Shown here in pieces: positions 25,860 through 34,272 of a stretch of DNA of 64,000 bases. The stretch covers positions 186,001 to 250,000 of the forward strand of contig NZ_JAHLQF010000004.1 in the NCBI RefSeq assembly GCF_018918285.1, written 5' to 3'. This DNA comes from Clostridium mobile. Lineage in GTDB: Bacteria; Bacillota; Clostridia; Clostridiales; Clostridiaceae. A program made the position numbers and the translations under genes. A model generated the notes under the pieces. It was not told where the DNA came from. It saw only the letters and a list, made by a program, of their open reading frames with translations, and did not search any database. Numbering within the stretch: position 1 is the stretch's first letter; each line of letters opens with the position of its first letter.

Positions 25860-26599
25860 TAATTGCCGATGATGAGGAGACCATTCGCAATGGTTTAAAA
25901 CGCTTGATTGAATCCTATGAACTGGATTTATCAGTAATTGCCACTGCCCAAGACGGTGAAGAAGCCATAGAGGTCATTAAAAAATACCACCCTGAAATTA
26001 TTTTAATGGATATCAATATGCCCTTTATGAACGGATTAGAAATCATTGAAACAGTCCGTGAAACAGATAAAGATGCTAAAATTATTATAATATCTGGATA
26101 TAGCCAGTTTGAGTACGCTCAAAAAGCTTTAGAACTAGGAGTGTTTAGCTATATACTTAAACCTATCAACTATCGTGACTTTAAAAACATTCTTCTCAAG
26201 GCAATGGACGCTTATTCCCAAAGAATGTGGGAGGTAAGTAAACTAAAAGAAGGAGATGCTGAAAATGAAGGCTGTAAGGATGTAGGCAAACTTGCAATTG
26301 CCTATATGAAAGAAAATTTTTCTCAAAATCAGCTATCTTTAAATTTAGTAGCCCAGCAGTTTCATATTAGTCAATCCTATCTTACTAGAGTGATTAAGCA
26401 AAAAACAGGAGTTAGTTTCACAGACTACCTTAATAGACTAAGAATCAACATGGCAACAAAACTTCTGACAGATAAGGATAATAACTACAGCATAAACGAT
26501 ATTTCTAACATGGTGGGCTATAGCAGCCAACACTATTTTAGCAGAGCCTTTAAAAACTATATGGGAGTGTCTCCAAATAAATATCGTAATGGGGAATAA
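25847..26599 (+). CDS. Response regulator with AraC-type DNA-binding domain (YesN-like)
   Basis: A 250-aa regulator. The receiver domain (about 1-120) has the acidic pair at DDE (8-10), the phospho-acceptor Asp55 in LMDINMPF and the lysine in YILKPINY. A linker leads to a C-terminal AraC-type pair of helix-turn-helix motifs (about 148-250), with LNLVAQQFHISQSYLTRVIK and VGYSSQHYFSRAFKNYMGV. It overlaps the sensor gene by 13 bp, so the two are co-translated partners. YesN-type regulators normally activate nearby transport or catabolic genes; the divergent FMN/FAD reductase is the obvious target. Confidence 0.93.
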   Translation: MFRVVIADDEETIRNGLKRLIESYELDLSVIATAQDGEEAIEVIKKYHPEIILMDINMPFMNGLEIIETVRETDKDAKIIIISGYSQFEYAQKALELGVFSYILKPINYRDFKNILLKAMDAYSQRMWEVSKLKEGDAENEGCKDVGKLAIAYMKENFSQNQLSLNLVAQQFHISQSYLTRVIKQKTGVSFTDYLNRLRINMATKLLTDKDNNYSINDISNMVGYSSQHYFSRAFKNYMGVSPNKYRNGE

Positions 26600-26630
26600 A
26601 TGCATTTGTAAGCTTTTAATTTCAATAAAT

Positions 26631-26745
26631 AAAAAATGCTATATAATGTTTGTTATGCTGTCTCGCTTTAATAAGAACTTCTAAAATAAATTAAGAATTT
26701 CTAGATTTCGCTCAAATGCATAGGTCACATTACATAGCATTTTTA
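26631..26745 (-). repeat. Dispersed element, family B, short form
   Basis: A 115-bp element in reverse orientation with terminal inverted repeats AAAAAATGCTATATAATG and CATTACATAGCATTTTT. It matches the ends of 10281-10472 but lacks that copy's internal 78-bp block, giving a continuous TTTATTTTAGAAGTTCTTATT-like junction when read on the minus strand. Confidence 0.75.
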
Positions 26746-26817
26746 AAGTTTTAGACAATAAGTAAGTATTCATAATGCTTATAATAATCAATATTTGGAA
26801 TATAATTGTAAAACATA

Positions 26818-26885
26818 AAGGAACTAAGTATATAATGGGAGGAACGTTTCTTTCTGAAGTGACATCATTATGTATTTAGTTCTTC
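26818..26885 (+). repeat. Dispersed palindromic repeat, family A, copy 6 (diverged)
   Basis: AAGGAACTAAGTATATAATG pairs with CATTATGTATTTAGTTCTT. The stem bases differ from copies 1-4 on both arms together (GAACTAAG with TTTAGTTC), again keeping the pairing. The loop region differs from the other copies. Confidence 0.65.
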
Positions 26886-26972
26886 TTTTAAATACTCAAC
26901 TATCATCGTGAAAATTTATAATTGTGAACTAATCTTATATAACCTAATTCTAAAAATATTTTTGTAAAATAC

Positions 26973-27078
26973 AAAAGAGCTAAGTAGGTAGTGAAATAGC
27001 GACTTTTTATTGGAGCGGCTTCATTACCTGCTTAGCTCTATGCTTCGGAACCATAATTATTTTTGTAAAAACTTATGC
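26973..27078 (-). repeat. Dispersed palindromic repeat, family A, copy 7 (reverse)
   Basis: In reverse orientation it shows the family flank (GCATAAGTTTTTACAAAAATA) and hairpin AGAGCTAAGCAGGTAATGAAG with CTTCATTACCTGCTTAGCTCT-type partners, followed by TTTT. Its orientation is opposite to copies 1-5. Confidence 0.8.
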
Positions 27079-27111
27079 TTACGAAAAAATTTGTTCTAGC
27101 TAGTTTTGCTT

Positions 27112-27262
27112 CCCAAACTTTATCCAATGACTACCATCCATAATACTCTCATCTTCTACTAGTGAGAAATAACGGATGCTACGTCCCTGGATAAGTTCTT
27201 CTAAACTTCAGTTGGAGTAAGTATTCCTTTTAAGCAAACTCCATCTGAAGCTAAGAATCACT
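27112..27262 (-). repeat. Dispersed structured repeat, family C
   Basis: About 150 bp with nested hairpins. AACTTTATCC (plus, about 27117-27126) faces GGATAAGTT (27189-27197), enclosing a small CTCATCTTCTACTAGTGAG hairpin; CTTCAGTTGGAGT (about 27208-27220) pairs with ACTCCATCTGAAG (about 27239-27251) with one mismatch. A truncated copy is at about 60063-60095. It starts 5 bp after the ade stop codon, so it will be in the 3' end of that mRNA. Confidence 0.65.
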
Positions 27263-27266
27263 TGAT

Positions 27267-29054
27267 TTATTCTGCAAATAATGGAATTATATTTTGAGTT
27301 GCAACCTCAATCATTCCTAAGTCGGACATTTTAACTTCTGGTATTACAGGTAATGCTAGTGTAGCAATTCTTAAAAGAGGATTAGGGGTTTCTTTTAATC
27401 CTAGCTCTCTAAGGGTATCTTTCATTGAGCCACATTCCTTTGCTAATTCTTCACAAGGTTTTGTTGAAATAAGTCCAGCAACTGGTAGCGCTAGATGATT
27501 TAATGCTTCTCCATCTTTAGCACAGCTTATTCCTCCACCTGTAGCTTTTAAATCATTAAATACCATTAAAGCATTTTCTGGTTTGTCGTAAACTATAGTG
27601 ATATTATGACAGTCATGAGAAACAGTACTGCCTACTGCCCCTTCTTTTGTTCCAAAGTTTCTTATTATAGCATATGCTTTTGTATCAAATCCATTATGTC
27701 TATTTACTACTATTGCAAATTTTAGATTTTCATCTTTTGATATGTCTAGATATCCATCTTTAACTTCAATTTCTTCCGTATTCAACTTTGTTGGTGAGAA
27801 AAGTAAGCTCGTATAGTTGATTACATTTACTCTAACTTTTCCTTCTTTTATTGGAGCTTTTATTCTAAAGTCCTCTAAAGTTAAATCTTTTACATATACA
27901 GTATTTCTATTTTCTACTTCAAAGTCCATGAATTCCATATCTACTGCAAGTTTACCTTCCTCTGCAACTAAATCTCCTTCAAAGAATACCGCTTTTGGCT
28001 TTATGTCCTCTAAAGACTCTGTAATTATCAAGTCTGCTACGTATCCTGGAGCTATTGCACCTAAGTTGTTTATTCCTAATTCTCTTGCAGAGTTAAAAGT
28101 AGCACATCTTATTGCATCAATTGGATGCAGCCCTCCTAATACAGCTTGCTTTATAACATCATTTACATGACCTGCTTCTACAATATCTTCTGGTTCTCTA
28201 TCATCCGTACACACAGTTAAATTATCTAAATATCTAAAATCCTTTGCTCCTGCAACTAAAGATTTTATATCCTTTGAAATAGAGCTCTCTCTTGCGTCTA
28301 CATACATTCCCACTCTCAATTTATCCCTTACTTCCTTTTGAGATCTTGATTCGTGGTCACTTACAGGTCCAGCACAAAGATAAGCAGATAGAGCTCTACC
28401 ATCTAAAAATGGAGCGTGTCCTTGAATGAACAATCCTTTTTCTTCCGCTGCAGCTAATATTTCTACCATTCTAGGATTATTATTTATAACCCCTAAAAAG
28501 TCCATAACTTCTCCAAGTCCTATTATTCTATCAAGGCTGAATAATTCTTCTATTTCTTTTCTTAAAAATTCTGCTCCTGCATTTTCCTTTCCTGGTACTG
28601 CTGGCACACAGGAAGGAGCTAAAATATACTGTCTCATAGGAACACCTTTGCTGCACTCGTGCATATATTTAACTCCCTCAATACCTAAAACATTAGCTAT
28701 TTCATGAGGATCTGTAACTGCAGTAGTTGTTCCGTGTGGTATAACTGCTTTGGCAAAATTTCTTGGTGTCATCATAGTACTTTCAATATGTATATGAGCG
28801 TCAATAAGACCTGGTATTAAATACATGCCCTTTGCATCATAATATTCTTTACCTTTGATCTTCTTCTTTTCTACATTACCGTCAGGATTACACTCTATGT
28901 GAGCTATAAAGCCGTTGTAAATTCCAACATCCCCTTCATATATTTCCCCAGTAAATAAATTTAAAATATTAGCGTTTTCTATAACTAAATGACACTCTCT
29001 TTTTCCTAAAGCTGCTTCTATTAACGCTTTTTTATCCTTTGGCTGTATTCTCAT
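27267..29054 (-). CDS. ade: Adenine deaminase
   Basis: Converts adenine to hypoxanthine and ammonia (595 aa). It belongs to the amidohydrolase-type adenine deaminases (AdeC/Ade) of Firmicutes: DAHIHIESTMMTP (metal-binding HxH), HGTTTAVTDPHEIANV, GLGEVMDF, GHAPFLDG and DHESRSQKE are all in place. The C-terminal part includes SHDCHNI and GGGISCAKDGE. The frame extends to 29075, but AAGGAGCG lies 10 bp before the ATG at 29054, which gives the usual MRIQPKDK-type start. It follows a purine permease in the same direction, so imported adenine would be fed to the hypoxanthine pool. Confidence 0.95.
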   Translation of the reverse strand: MRIQPKDKKALIEAALGKRECHLVIENANILNLFTGEIYEGDVGIYNGFIAHIECNPDGNVEKKKIKGKEYYDAKGMYLIPGLIDAHIHIESTMMTPRNFAKAVIPHGTTTAVTDPHEIANVLGIEGVKYMHECSKGVPMRQYILAPSCVPAVPGKENAGAEFLRKEIEELFSLDRIIGLGEVMDFLGVINNNPRMVEILAAAEEKGLFIQGHAPFLDGRALSAYLCAGPVSDHESRSQKEVRDKLRVGMYVDARESSISKDIKSLVAGAKDFRYLDNLTVCTDDREPEDIVEAGHVNDVIKQAVLGGLHPIDAIRCATFNSARELGINNLGAIAPGYVADLIITESLEDIKPKAVFFEGDLVAEEGKLAVDMEFMDFEVENRNTVYVKDLTLEDFRIKAPIKEGKVRVNVINYTSLLFSPTKLNTEEIEVKDGYLDISKDENLKFAIVVNRHNGFDTKAYAIIRNFGTKEGAVGSTVSHDCHNITIVYDKPENALMVFNDLKATGGGISCAKDGEALNHLALPVAGLISTKPCEELAKECGSMKDTLRELGLKETPNPLLRIATLALPVIPEVKMSDLGMIEVATQNIIPLFAE

Positions 29055-29094
29055 TGTAATCTCGCTCCTTCTCATCTAATTTTTATACTTAACA

Positions 29095-29130
29095 GGCTAT
29101 GATTTAAAATATTAATTTTAAATCATAGCC
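29095..29130 (-). terminator. 16-bp perfect hairpin between the permease and ade
   Basis: GGCTATGATTTAAAAT and ATTTTAAATCATAGCC pair perfectly around an ATTA loop, 12 bp after the permease stop. No strong U tract follows on the minus strand, so it may slow polymerase or protect the upstream message rather than fully terminate. Confidence 0.55.
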
Positions 29131-29141
29131 ATAGATACCTT

Positions 29142-30431
29142 TTACATAATTATAAAGTAAAACACTAGTGGAATACAAAGTATAAATATTCCCCAATTTA
29201 GTTCCTTTATTCTTCCTGATACAATTTTAGTAAGAGCGTAGGATATTATACCTATACTGATACCATTTGAAATGCTAGAAGTAAATGTAGTAAATATAAT
29301 TGTTGCAAAAGCTGGAAAAGCTTCTGTAAAATCTGAGAAATCTATGTCTTTAACACAAGAAATCATAAGTAATCCTATTAAAATTAATGCTGGCGCTGTA
29401 GCTTCAGCAGGTATCATCGCTGCAATAGGAGTAAAGAATAGTGTAAATAAGAAACACATTCCTGTAGATATTGCAGTTAATCCTGTTCTTCCTCCTGCTT
29501 CAACTCCTGATGCTGATTCTATATATGTTGTAACAACAGTAGAACCCATTACTGCACCAACCACTGTAGCAATTGCATCTACTAAAAATGGCTTGTTTAT
29601 TCCTGGTAAATCTCCATTTTCATCTAATAAGCCTGCCTTAGCAGATACCCCTAAAACCGTTCCTAATGTAGAGAAGAAATCTCCTACAAAGAAGGTAAAC
29701 ATAAGTGGGAAGAAACTCCACTTTAGAGCTCCAAGTATATCTAACTGAAAAGCTATTGGTGCTATTGAAGGTGGCATGGAAATAAAGGAGTCTGGTATTT
29801 TTGTTATTCCCATTGGTATTCCAATTAATGTAGTTAAAATAATACCAATAAGCACATCTCCCTTTACCTTATTTGCCATTAAAGCTACTAATATTAATAT
29901 TCCGATTACTGTAAGTAGAGTTTTAGGATCATGTAAATTTCCCATCTTTATTGAACCATCAGCTATAAGCATTAAGTGTCCATTCTTAAATCCTAATTGT
30001 GCAATATAAAAACCAATTGCCGCTCCTATAGCAATTTTTACATTTTTAGGTATGACCTTCACAATAACTTCTCTTAGTCCAAATATAGTTAATAATATAA
30101 ATATAATTCCTGATATAAATGTCATTCCTAATCCTTGTTGCCAAGTTGCAAGTCCACCAGCCACTAAAGTGAAAGCAAAAAATGCATTACTTCCCATTGC
30201 TGGCGCTAAAGCAAATGGGAGATTTGTATAAAGTCCCATAAAAATACTAAATACTGCTGAAAGTAGTGCTGTTACCACGGTTACTGCTCCCACATCCATG
30301 CCTGCTGCTTTCATAAATGAAGGCTGAACAATAAGAATATAGGCCATGGTCATGAAAGTTGTTATGCCCGCTGCTATTTCTGTTTTTGCGTTTGTATTAC
30401 GTTCTTTTAGTTTAAATAGACTTTCTAACAT
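29142..30431 (-). CDS. Purine base permease, NCS2 family (AzgA/PbuG-like)
   Basis: A 429-aa membrane protein with 12 or more hydrophobic segments. The start MLESLFKLKERNTNAKTE, the segment GITTFMTMAYILIVQPSFM, PAMGSNAFFAFTL (about residues 78-90) and the later STVVTTYIESASGVEAGGRTG are typical of the AzgA-like branch that imports adenine, guanine and hypoxanthine. It has its own sigma-A promoter (30471-30499) with a leader of about 33 nt and no room for a purine riboswitch. Adenine deaminase lies just downstream, which points to adenine or hypoxanthine as substrate. Confidence 0.9.
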   Translation of the reverse strand: MLESLFKLKERNTNAKTEIAAGITTFMTMAYILIVQPSFMKAAGMDVGAVTVVTALLSAVFSIFMGLYTNLPFALAPAMGSNAFFAFTLVAGGLATWQQGLGMTFISGIIFILLTIFGLREVIVKVIPKNVKIAIGAAIGFYIAQLGFKNGHLMLIADGSIKMGNLHDPKTLLTVIGILILVALMANKVKGDVLIGIILTTLIGIPMGITKIPDSFISMPPSIAPIAFQLDILGALKWSFFPLMFTFFVGDFFSTLGTVLGVSAKAGLLDENGDLPGINKPFLVDAIATVVGAVMGSTVVTTYIESASGVEAGGRTGLTAISTGMCFLFTLFFTPIAAMIPAEATAPALILIGLLMISCVKDIDFSDFTEAFPAFATIIFTTFTSSISNGISIGIISYALTKIVSGRIKELNWGIFILCIPLVFYFIIM

Positions 30432-30470
30432 AAATTACCTCCCGAGATATTTCTCTATATTGATATGACC

Positions 30471-30499
30471 ATTGTAATAGCTATTAAGACATTTGTCAA
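30471..30499 (-). promoter_or_regulatory. Sigma-A-type promoter of the purine permease
   Basis: Minus strand TTGACA (30494-30499), 17-bp spacer, TACAAT (30471-30476): nearly consensus. A CGAAAACACGAAC segment about 30 bp upstream (around 30526-30538) vaguely resembles a PurR box half, but one weak match does not establish PurR control. Confidence 0.8.
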
Positions 30500-30560
30500 C
30501 ATTAATTGCTATTTTATATTATATTGTTCGTGTTTTCGCTAATAATTATAGTTTAAAACT

Positions 30561-30612
30561 AAAAAAACAAGCATCAAAGAAATAATTTACGAACATTATT
30601 TCTTTGATGCTT
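30561..30612 (-). terminator. Strong terminator after the M20 amidohydrolase gene
   Basis: An 18-bp perfect stem (AAGCATCAAAGAAATAAT with its complement) is followed on the minus strand by G and seven T residues. It lies 12 bp after the stop codon, insulating the purine permease promoter from the gene before it. Confidence 0.9.
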
Positions 30613-30624
30613 ATTTCGAAAAAT

Positions 30625-31860
30625 CTATTCAGTTATTAATTTATGCAATGTTTTATATAATATCTCTATACCGAAAGCTATATCTTCCTCTTCAGTAAAT
30701 TCTTCTGGACAATGGCTTCTTCCCTCCACACTTGGAACAAATATCATAGCTACAGGGGAAATAGAAGCCATTAAACTAGTGTCGTGATTTGCCCCACTAT
30801 ACATTTCTCTATAGCTTATATCTTCTTCCTCAATTGAATTTTTTATTACTTCCATAAGGTTTTTATCCATATTAACTTCACTAACTTCTGTTAGCCTTTT
30901 TATACTGTAAGCAAAACCTTCCTCTTCAATAAACTTTAGTCTCTCTTTAATTTCCTCTTCTGCTTTATCTAAATTTGAAGGATTTATTCCTCTAAGGTCT
31001 ACTGTAAAAACTACCTTCTCAGCGATTACATTTACATTGCCAGGATAACATTTAACACTTCCTACAGTTACAACCATGCTATCATCATCAATATCTTCAA
31101 CTATATGAGGAAGTTTACTTATAAGTTCACTAGCCTTTACCATGGGGTCCCTTCTAAGATTCATAGGGGTAGCCCCTGCATGATTCGCCTTTCCTTCTAT
31201 CTCTATCTCAAACCATCTTAATCCTACAATGCCTTTAACTAGACCAAGAGATTTCTTTTCTGTATGTAGAACACTTCCTTGTTCAATATGTAGTTCTATA
31301 AAGGCTTTTATAGCTTCTCTTATCCTACATTTTTCTAAAGAATCTATAGGATAACCAAATTCTTTTACTCTTTCATACATACTCTTATTGTTTTTATCTT
31401 TAACTTTTTTTATATCTTCTAAAGTACATTTTCCTACTAATGCTTTACTTCCCACAAGATTATACCCAAAATTAGAACCTTCTTCTTCTGTAAAAATAAC
31501 TACTTCATAGGGATAGCTCATTTTTGTTCCCTTCTCTACAAAAACTCTCGCAGATTCTAAGGAAGCTACTACGCCTAATATTCCGTCATAAATTCCACCT
31601 TTATAAACAGTATCTATGTGAGAGCCACTGATGACTAAAGGCTTATCTTTGTTATGTTCATTTTCTAATCTTCCCCTTATATTTCCTATAGAATCCACTT
31701 CTACTTTCATACCTAAAGCTTTCATTTCATTTATCAGATAATCTCTTGCCTCTTTATCTTCTTTTGTATAGGAATATCTTGTGCATCCTTCTTCTGGCGT
31801 TTCATTAAATTTTGATAGGTTTTTTAAATCTCTCATGACTCTTTCTATATTTATTTTCAT
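30625..31860 (-). CDS. M20-family amidase: allantoate amidohydrolase / N-carbamoyl amino acid hydrolase type
   Basis: A 411-aa metal-dependent amidohydrolase. Di-zinc ligands fit GSHIDTV (about 79-85), GIYDGILG, TEEEGSNF (about 127-134), ELHIEQGS (about 194-201) and the C-terminal GANHDTSLM. This family hydrolyses C-N bonds in allantoate, N-carbamoyl-beta-alanine or N-carbamoyl-L-amino acids; the exact substrate is not readable. It lies upstream of a purine permease and adenine deaminase, which favours a nitrogen-salvage role, but a strong terminator separates it from them. It appears monocistronic. Confidence 0.85.
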   Translation of the reverse strand: MKINIERVMRDLKNLSKFNETPEEGCTRYSYTKEDKEARDYLINEMKALGMKVEVDSIGNIRGRLENEHNKDKPLVISGSHIDTVYKGGIYDGILGVVASLESARVFVEKGTKMSYPYEVVIFTEEEGSNFGYNLVGSKALVGKCTLEDIKKVKDKNNKSMYERVKEFGYPIDSLEKCRIREAIKAFIELHIEQGSVLHTEKKSLGLVKGIVGLRWFEIEIEGKANHAGATPMNLRRDPMVKASELISKLPHIVEDIDDDSMVVTVGSVKCYPGNVNVIAEKVVFTVDLRGINPSNLDKAEEEIKERLKFIEEEGFAYSIKRLTEVSEVNMDKNLMEVIKNSIEEEDISYREMYSGANHDTSLMASISPVAMIFVPSVEGRSHCPEEFTEEEDIAFGIEILYKTLHKLITE

Positions 31861-31930
31861 TTTAAAGCCCCCTTTGATGATAATTTCTTATAAGATTAAT
31901 CCTATTTGATAATTATATCATCTTCTCATT

Positions 31931-31965
31931 AAAACAAAACCGTATGATTAAATCTCATACGGTTT
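31931..31965 (-). terminator. Terminator of the YhfC-DUF3887 operon
   Basis: Minus strand AAACCGTATGA pairs perfectly with TCATACGGTTT around 7 nt and is followed by TGTTTT. It lies 20 bp after the stop of the lipoprotein gene. Confidence 0.85.
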
Positions 31966-31984
31966 ATATTTTACTTTCTTAAAT

Positions 31985-32458
31985 TTACTTTCTTAAATTA
32001 GGAGAATCTACGAAAAATCCTGTAACCTTAGCATCTTCATCTTTATTTGAAACAACAACTTTGACTATGACATCCTTACGCTCTTTGTCAAATTTACTTT
32101 TATAGAACACTGTGTAATTTTCTTCATCTTCTTCTATCATCCAAAATTCCTTTGATTGATATTTCCCTATACTTGGAGTAATAGTATCATATAACTCTTT
32201 AAAAAGCTCTTCTGTCATAATATTTTTCATATCATCATCAAAATCCTTAGAAAAAGATTCATAGTCTTTATCTTTTAAACTCTGTAAAATATTCTCAGCC
32301 ACAGGCTCTACTTTGGCTTTAATCTTTTCGCCCTCCTCTTTATTTATTGTATCTACTTTATTTGTTTTATCCACATTATCCACTTTCTTTGCTGTACAAC
32401 CAGCAAATATAAATAGAGATAATATTATAGTTAAATATAATATTTTTCTATATTTCAT
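31985..32458 (-). CDS. DUF3887-type lipoprotein
   Basis: A 157-aa exported protein. A signal peptide ends IFAGC, with the lipidated Cys at about residue 20, followed by a K/D/N-rich linker and a single alpha-beta domain (about 45-157) containing ILQSLKDKDYESFSKDFDDD, the pattern of DUF3887 proteins. Function is unknown. A longer frame begins with GTG at 32482, but GGGGGA lies 8 bp before the ATG at 32458, which also gives a proper signal peptide. It overlaps the end of the YhfC-like gene by 11 bp, so the two are coupled and may act together at the membrane. Confidence 0.75.
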   Translation of the reverse strand: MKYRKILYLTIILSLFIFAGCTAKKVDNVDKTNKVDTINKEEGEKIKAKVEPVAENILQSLKDKDYESFSKDFDDDMKNIMTEELFKELYDTITPSIGKYQSKEFWMIEEDEENYTVFYKSKFDKERKDVIVKVVVSNKDEDAKVTGFFVDSPNLRK

Positions 32459-33254
32459 CTTGTATTTCCCCCTTTTCCCCACCGAAATTGGATTTAGATC
32501 TTAAGGTAAATAGCAGCAGTAAAATACTTGCTATAGCTACCCATCCTTCTATGGCCCAAATATTTGTAAGCATACCCTTTTGAAACAACGCCGCTGGAAA
32601 ATCAATAAGCGCGTGTAATAATATAGCATAGAGTAGATAAATATATTTTTTGTTTTTGACACCTTGCAATACTAGAACCGAAAGCCCAATTTGTATAAAA
32701 ATTACAAACATCCTTTCTATTCCCGGTACTAAAAAAGCATATGAAGGGGTGTCTATTAAAGAACTTTTAATTCTCTCTATCATAGCAGATGGCATGTTAT
32801 ATTTATTTAGAGCATTTATATTGCCTAAATTTATATTTATAGAAAGTATTAAATTTTGTATTGCAGTCATCCCACCTATAAGTATAGCTTCTATGCCTCC
32901 ATGGCCTATACCAAAAGCTATTCCATCAGTCCAGCTTCTTTTCTTCCTAAGCAATGTTATGTAGGCTAAAAACCTTCCACATTCCTCAAAAATTCCTGCA
33001 GCAAAAGAGCCATATATGGCATATGCCCATGGATTTTCTAAAAAAGTAGAGGTATTAAAATTAGTGAATAATAAATAGTTATGCATCCTTCTTTCTAAAA
33101 TCATTACAAATAATATAAATACAAAGGCTCCTACAGCTACAGGCCATAGGGACATTTTATGTTTTCTATAAAAATATATTCCAATAATTATAGGGAATCC
33201 AATTGATAGTATAATAGTTATAATCATAGATATAATCGAAGTAATACTTACCAT
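32448..33254 (-). CDS. YhfC-like intramembrane metalloprotease family protein
   Basis: A 268-aa protein with about eight membrane segments. Two conserved motifs lie inside membrane regions: FEECGR (89-94) and GHGGIE (117-122). A Glu-Glu pair followed by a histidine-rich motif in helices resembles CPBP/PrsW-type intramembrane proteases, and the overall pattern fits the YhfC family. Physiological substrate is unknown. The ATG has AAGGAGAGTAAG upstream. It is divergent from a MerR regulator and overlaps a DUF3887 lipoprotein gene by 11 bp; the lipoprotein could be a partner or substrate, which is inference. Confidence 0.78.
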   Translation of the reverse strand: MVSITSIISMIITIILSIGFPIIIGIYFYRKHKMSLWPVAVGAFVFILFVMILERRMHNYLLFTNFNTSTFLENPWAYAIYGSFAAGIFEECGRFLAYITLLRKKRSWTDGIAFGIGHGGIEAILIGGMTAIQNLILSININLGNINALNKYNMPSAMIERIKSSLIDTPSYAFLVPGIERMFVIFIQIGLSVLVLQGVKNKKYIYLLYAILLHALIDFPAALFQKGMLTNIWAIEGWVAIASILLLLFTLRSKSNFGGEKGEIQDEI

Positions 33255-33375
33255 AATCTTACTCTCCTTGTAAATTCTTCTTAATATAAATTATATCACT
33301 AATTATATTATATTTAACAGTAAAGGTTTAAAATCCTCCTTAAATTTTCCATAAAATGCATTAAAATTTTGCAAA

Positions 33376-33403
33376 ACCTTATAGTATGCATAAAGTTTAT
33401 ATT
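33376..33403 (+). promoter_or_regulatory. MerR-type operator/promoter of the merR gene itself
   Basis: ACCTTATAGTATGCATAAAGT (33376-33396) matches 16 of 21 positions of the operator at 34276-34296, including the ATAAAGT arm. The segment TATATT (33398-33403) sits at the same distance downstream as the -10 there. The -35 is poor. This suggests the regulator also binds its own promoter. Confidence 0.55.
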
Positions 33404-33434
33404 ATAAAATAATACTATACAAGGGGGTATGGTT

Positions 33435-34268
33435 ATGGAACGAATATCAATAGGGAAAATGGCAAAACTAAATAATGTTTCTGAACAAACTTTAAGATTA
33501 TATGATCGCAAAGGTCTTTTAAAACCTTGTTATATTGATGAAAATACAGGTTATAGGTATTACAACATAAAACAATGCGCTCGTCTAGACATGATACAAT
33601 ATATGAAATCTCTTGGAATGCCTTTAAAAAAGATACAAGAACAGTTGGATTATAAGGAAATTGGCACAGTGAAGAAAATGCTCAATAGTCAAAAGAAGCT
33701 TATAGACGAAAAAATTATCGAGCTTCAACTAATGAAAAGAGCTATAACAAAATCAGTAGAAAACTTTGATCGCTATGAAGTTGCACCTAAAGAAGGCGTG
33801 GTTGTACTAGAATATATACCGGAGCGTAGAATATATTGCTATGACGGAGGAATAAATATATATGACTATGGATTAGAGACATATGAATATATATTAAGGC
33901 ACTTAAAAGAGCATATACTACTAAACAAATTGCCTATGATGTATTTTTCTAATGTTGGTTCAATACTCCGTAAAGATATATTAAATCAAGAAAAGCTCAT
34001 ATCTACTGAGGTTTGTCTTTTTATTGATGAAGATTTTCAAATTGAAGATAATGTAGAAATAATATCCTCTAACACATTTGCATGCATCTATTGTAATAGT
34101 TTCTGGGAAGAGAAAAAATATGCAAAACAACTCCTAAATCATATCAAAGAAAAAGGGTATAAAATAATTGGAGATTATATTTGTGAAGTAGTGGCAGATC
34201 TCCCTGTATTCCTTGAAAATGAAAGGAATATGTTTATAAAATTACAAATTCCTATAGAATTGAAATAA
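33435..34268 (+). CDS. MerR family transcriptional regulator with GyrI-like effector domain
   Basis: A 277-aa regulator. The N-terminal winged helix (about 1-70) has SIGKMAKLNNVSEQTLRLYD, then KPCYIDENTGYRYY, typical of the BltR-like branch. A coiled-coil helix (about 80-115) and a C-terminal effector-binding domain (about 120-277, starting EGVVVLEYIPERRIYCY) follow; such domains sense hydrophobic or cationic small molecules. An ATG at 33429 sits only 2 bp after AAGGGGG, so the ATG at 33435 is preferred. Directly downstream is a promoter with a 19-bp spacer holding a palindrome, the classical MerR target, driving the next gene. A diverged copy of that palindrome precedes this gene. Confidence 0.9.
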   Translation: MERISIGKMAKLNNVSEQTLRLYDRKGLLKPCYIDENTGYRYYNIKQCARLDMIQYMKSLGMPLKKIQEQLDYKEIGTVKKMLNSQKKLIDEKIIELQLMKRAITKSVENFDRYEVAPKEGVVVLEYIPERRIYCYDGGINIYDYGLETYEYILRHLKEHILLNKLPMMYFSNVGSILRKDILNQEKLISTEVCLFIDEDFQIEDNVEIISSNTFACIYCNSFWEEKKYAKQLLNHIKEKGYKIIGDYICEVVADLPVFLENERNMFIKLQIPIELK

Positions 34269-34272
34269 CCTC

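Larger units (their letters stand above)
26600..27266. other. Gene-free stretch packed with four repeats
   Basis: This 667-bp region between convergent genes contains family B short form (26631-26745), family A copy 6 (26818-26885), family A copy 7 in reverse (26973-27078) and family C (27112-27262). Almost all of it is explained by these elements. No coding region is supported. Confidence 0.8.

Noticed and set aside
30432-30560. Possible purine riboswitch before the NCS2 permease
   Set aside because: The promoter at 30471-30499 leaves a leader of only about 33 nt, too short for a purine riboswitch, and none of its conserved loops are visible.
30522-30600. PurR box pair upstream of the purine permease
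   Set aside because: Two ACGAAC/GTTCGT-like halves exist, but they are about 60 bp apart and one lies inside the terminator stem; spacing does not fit known PurBoxes.
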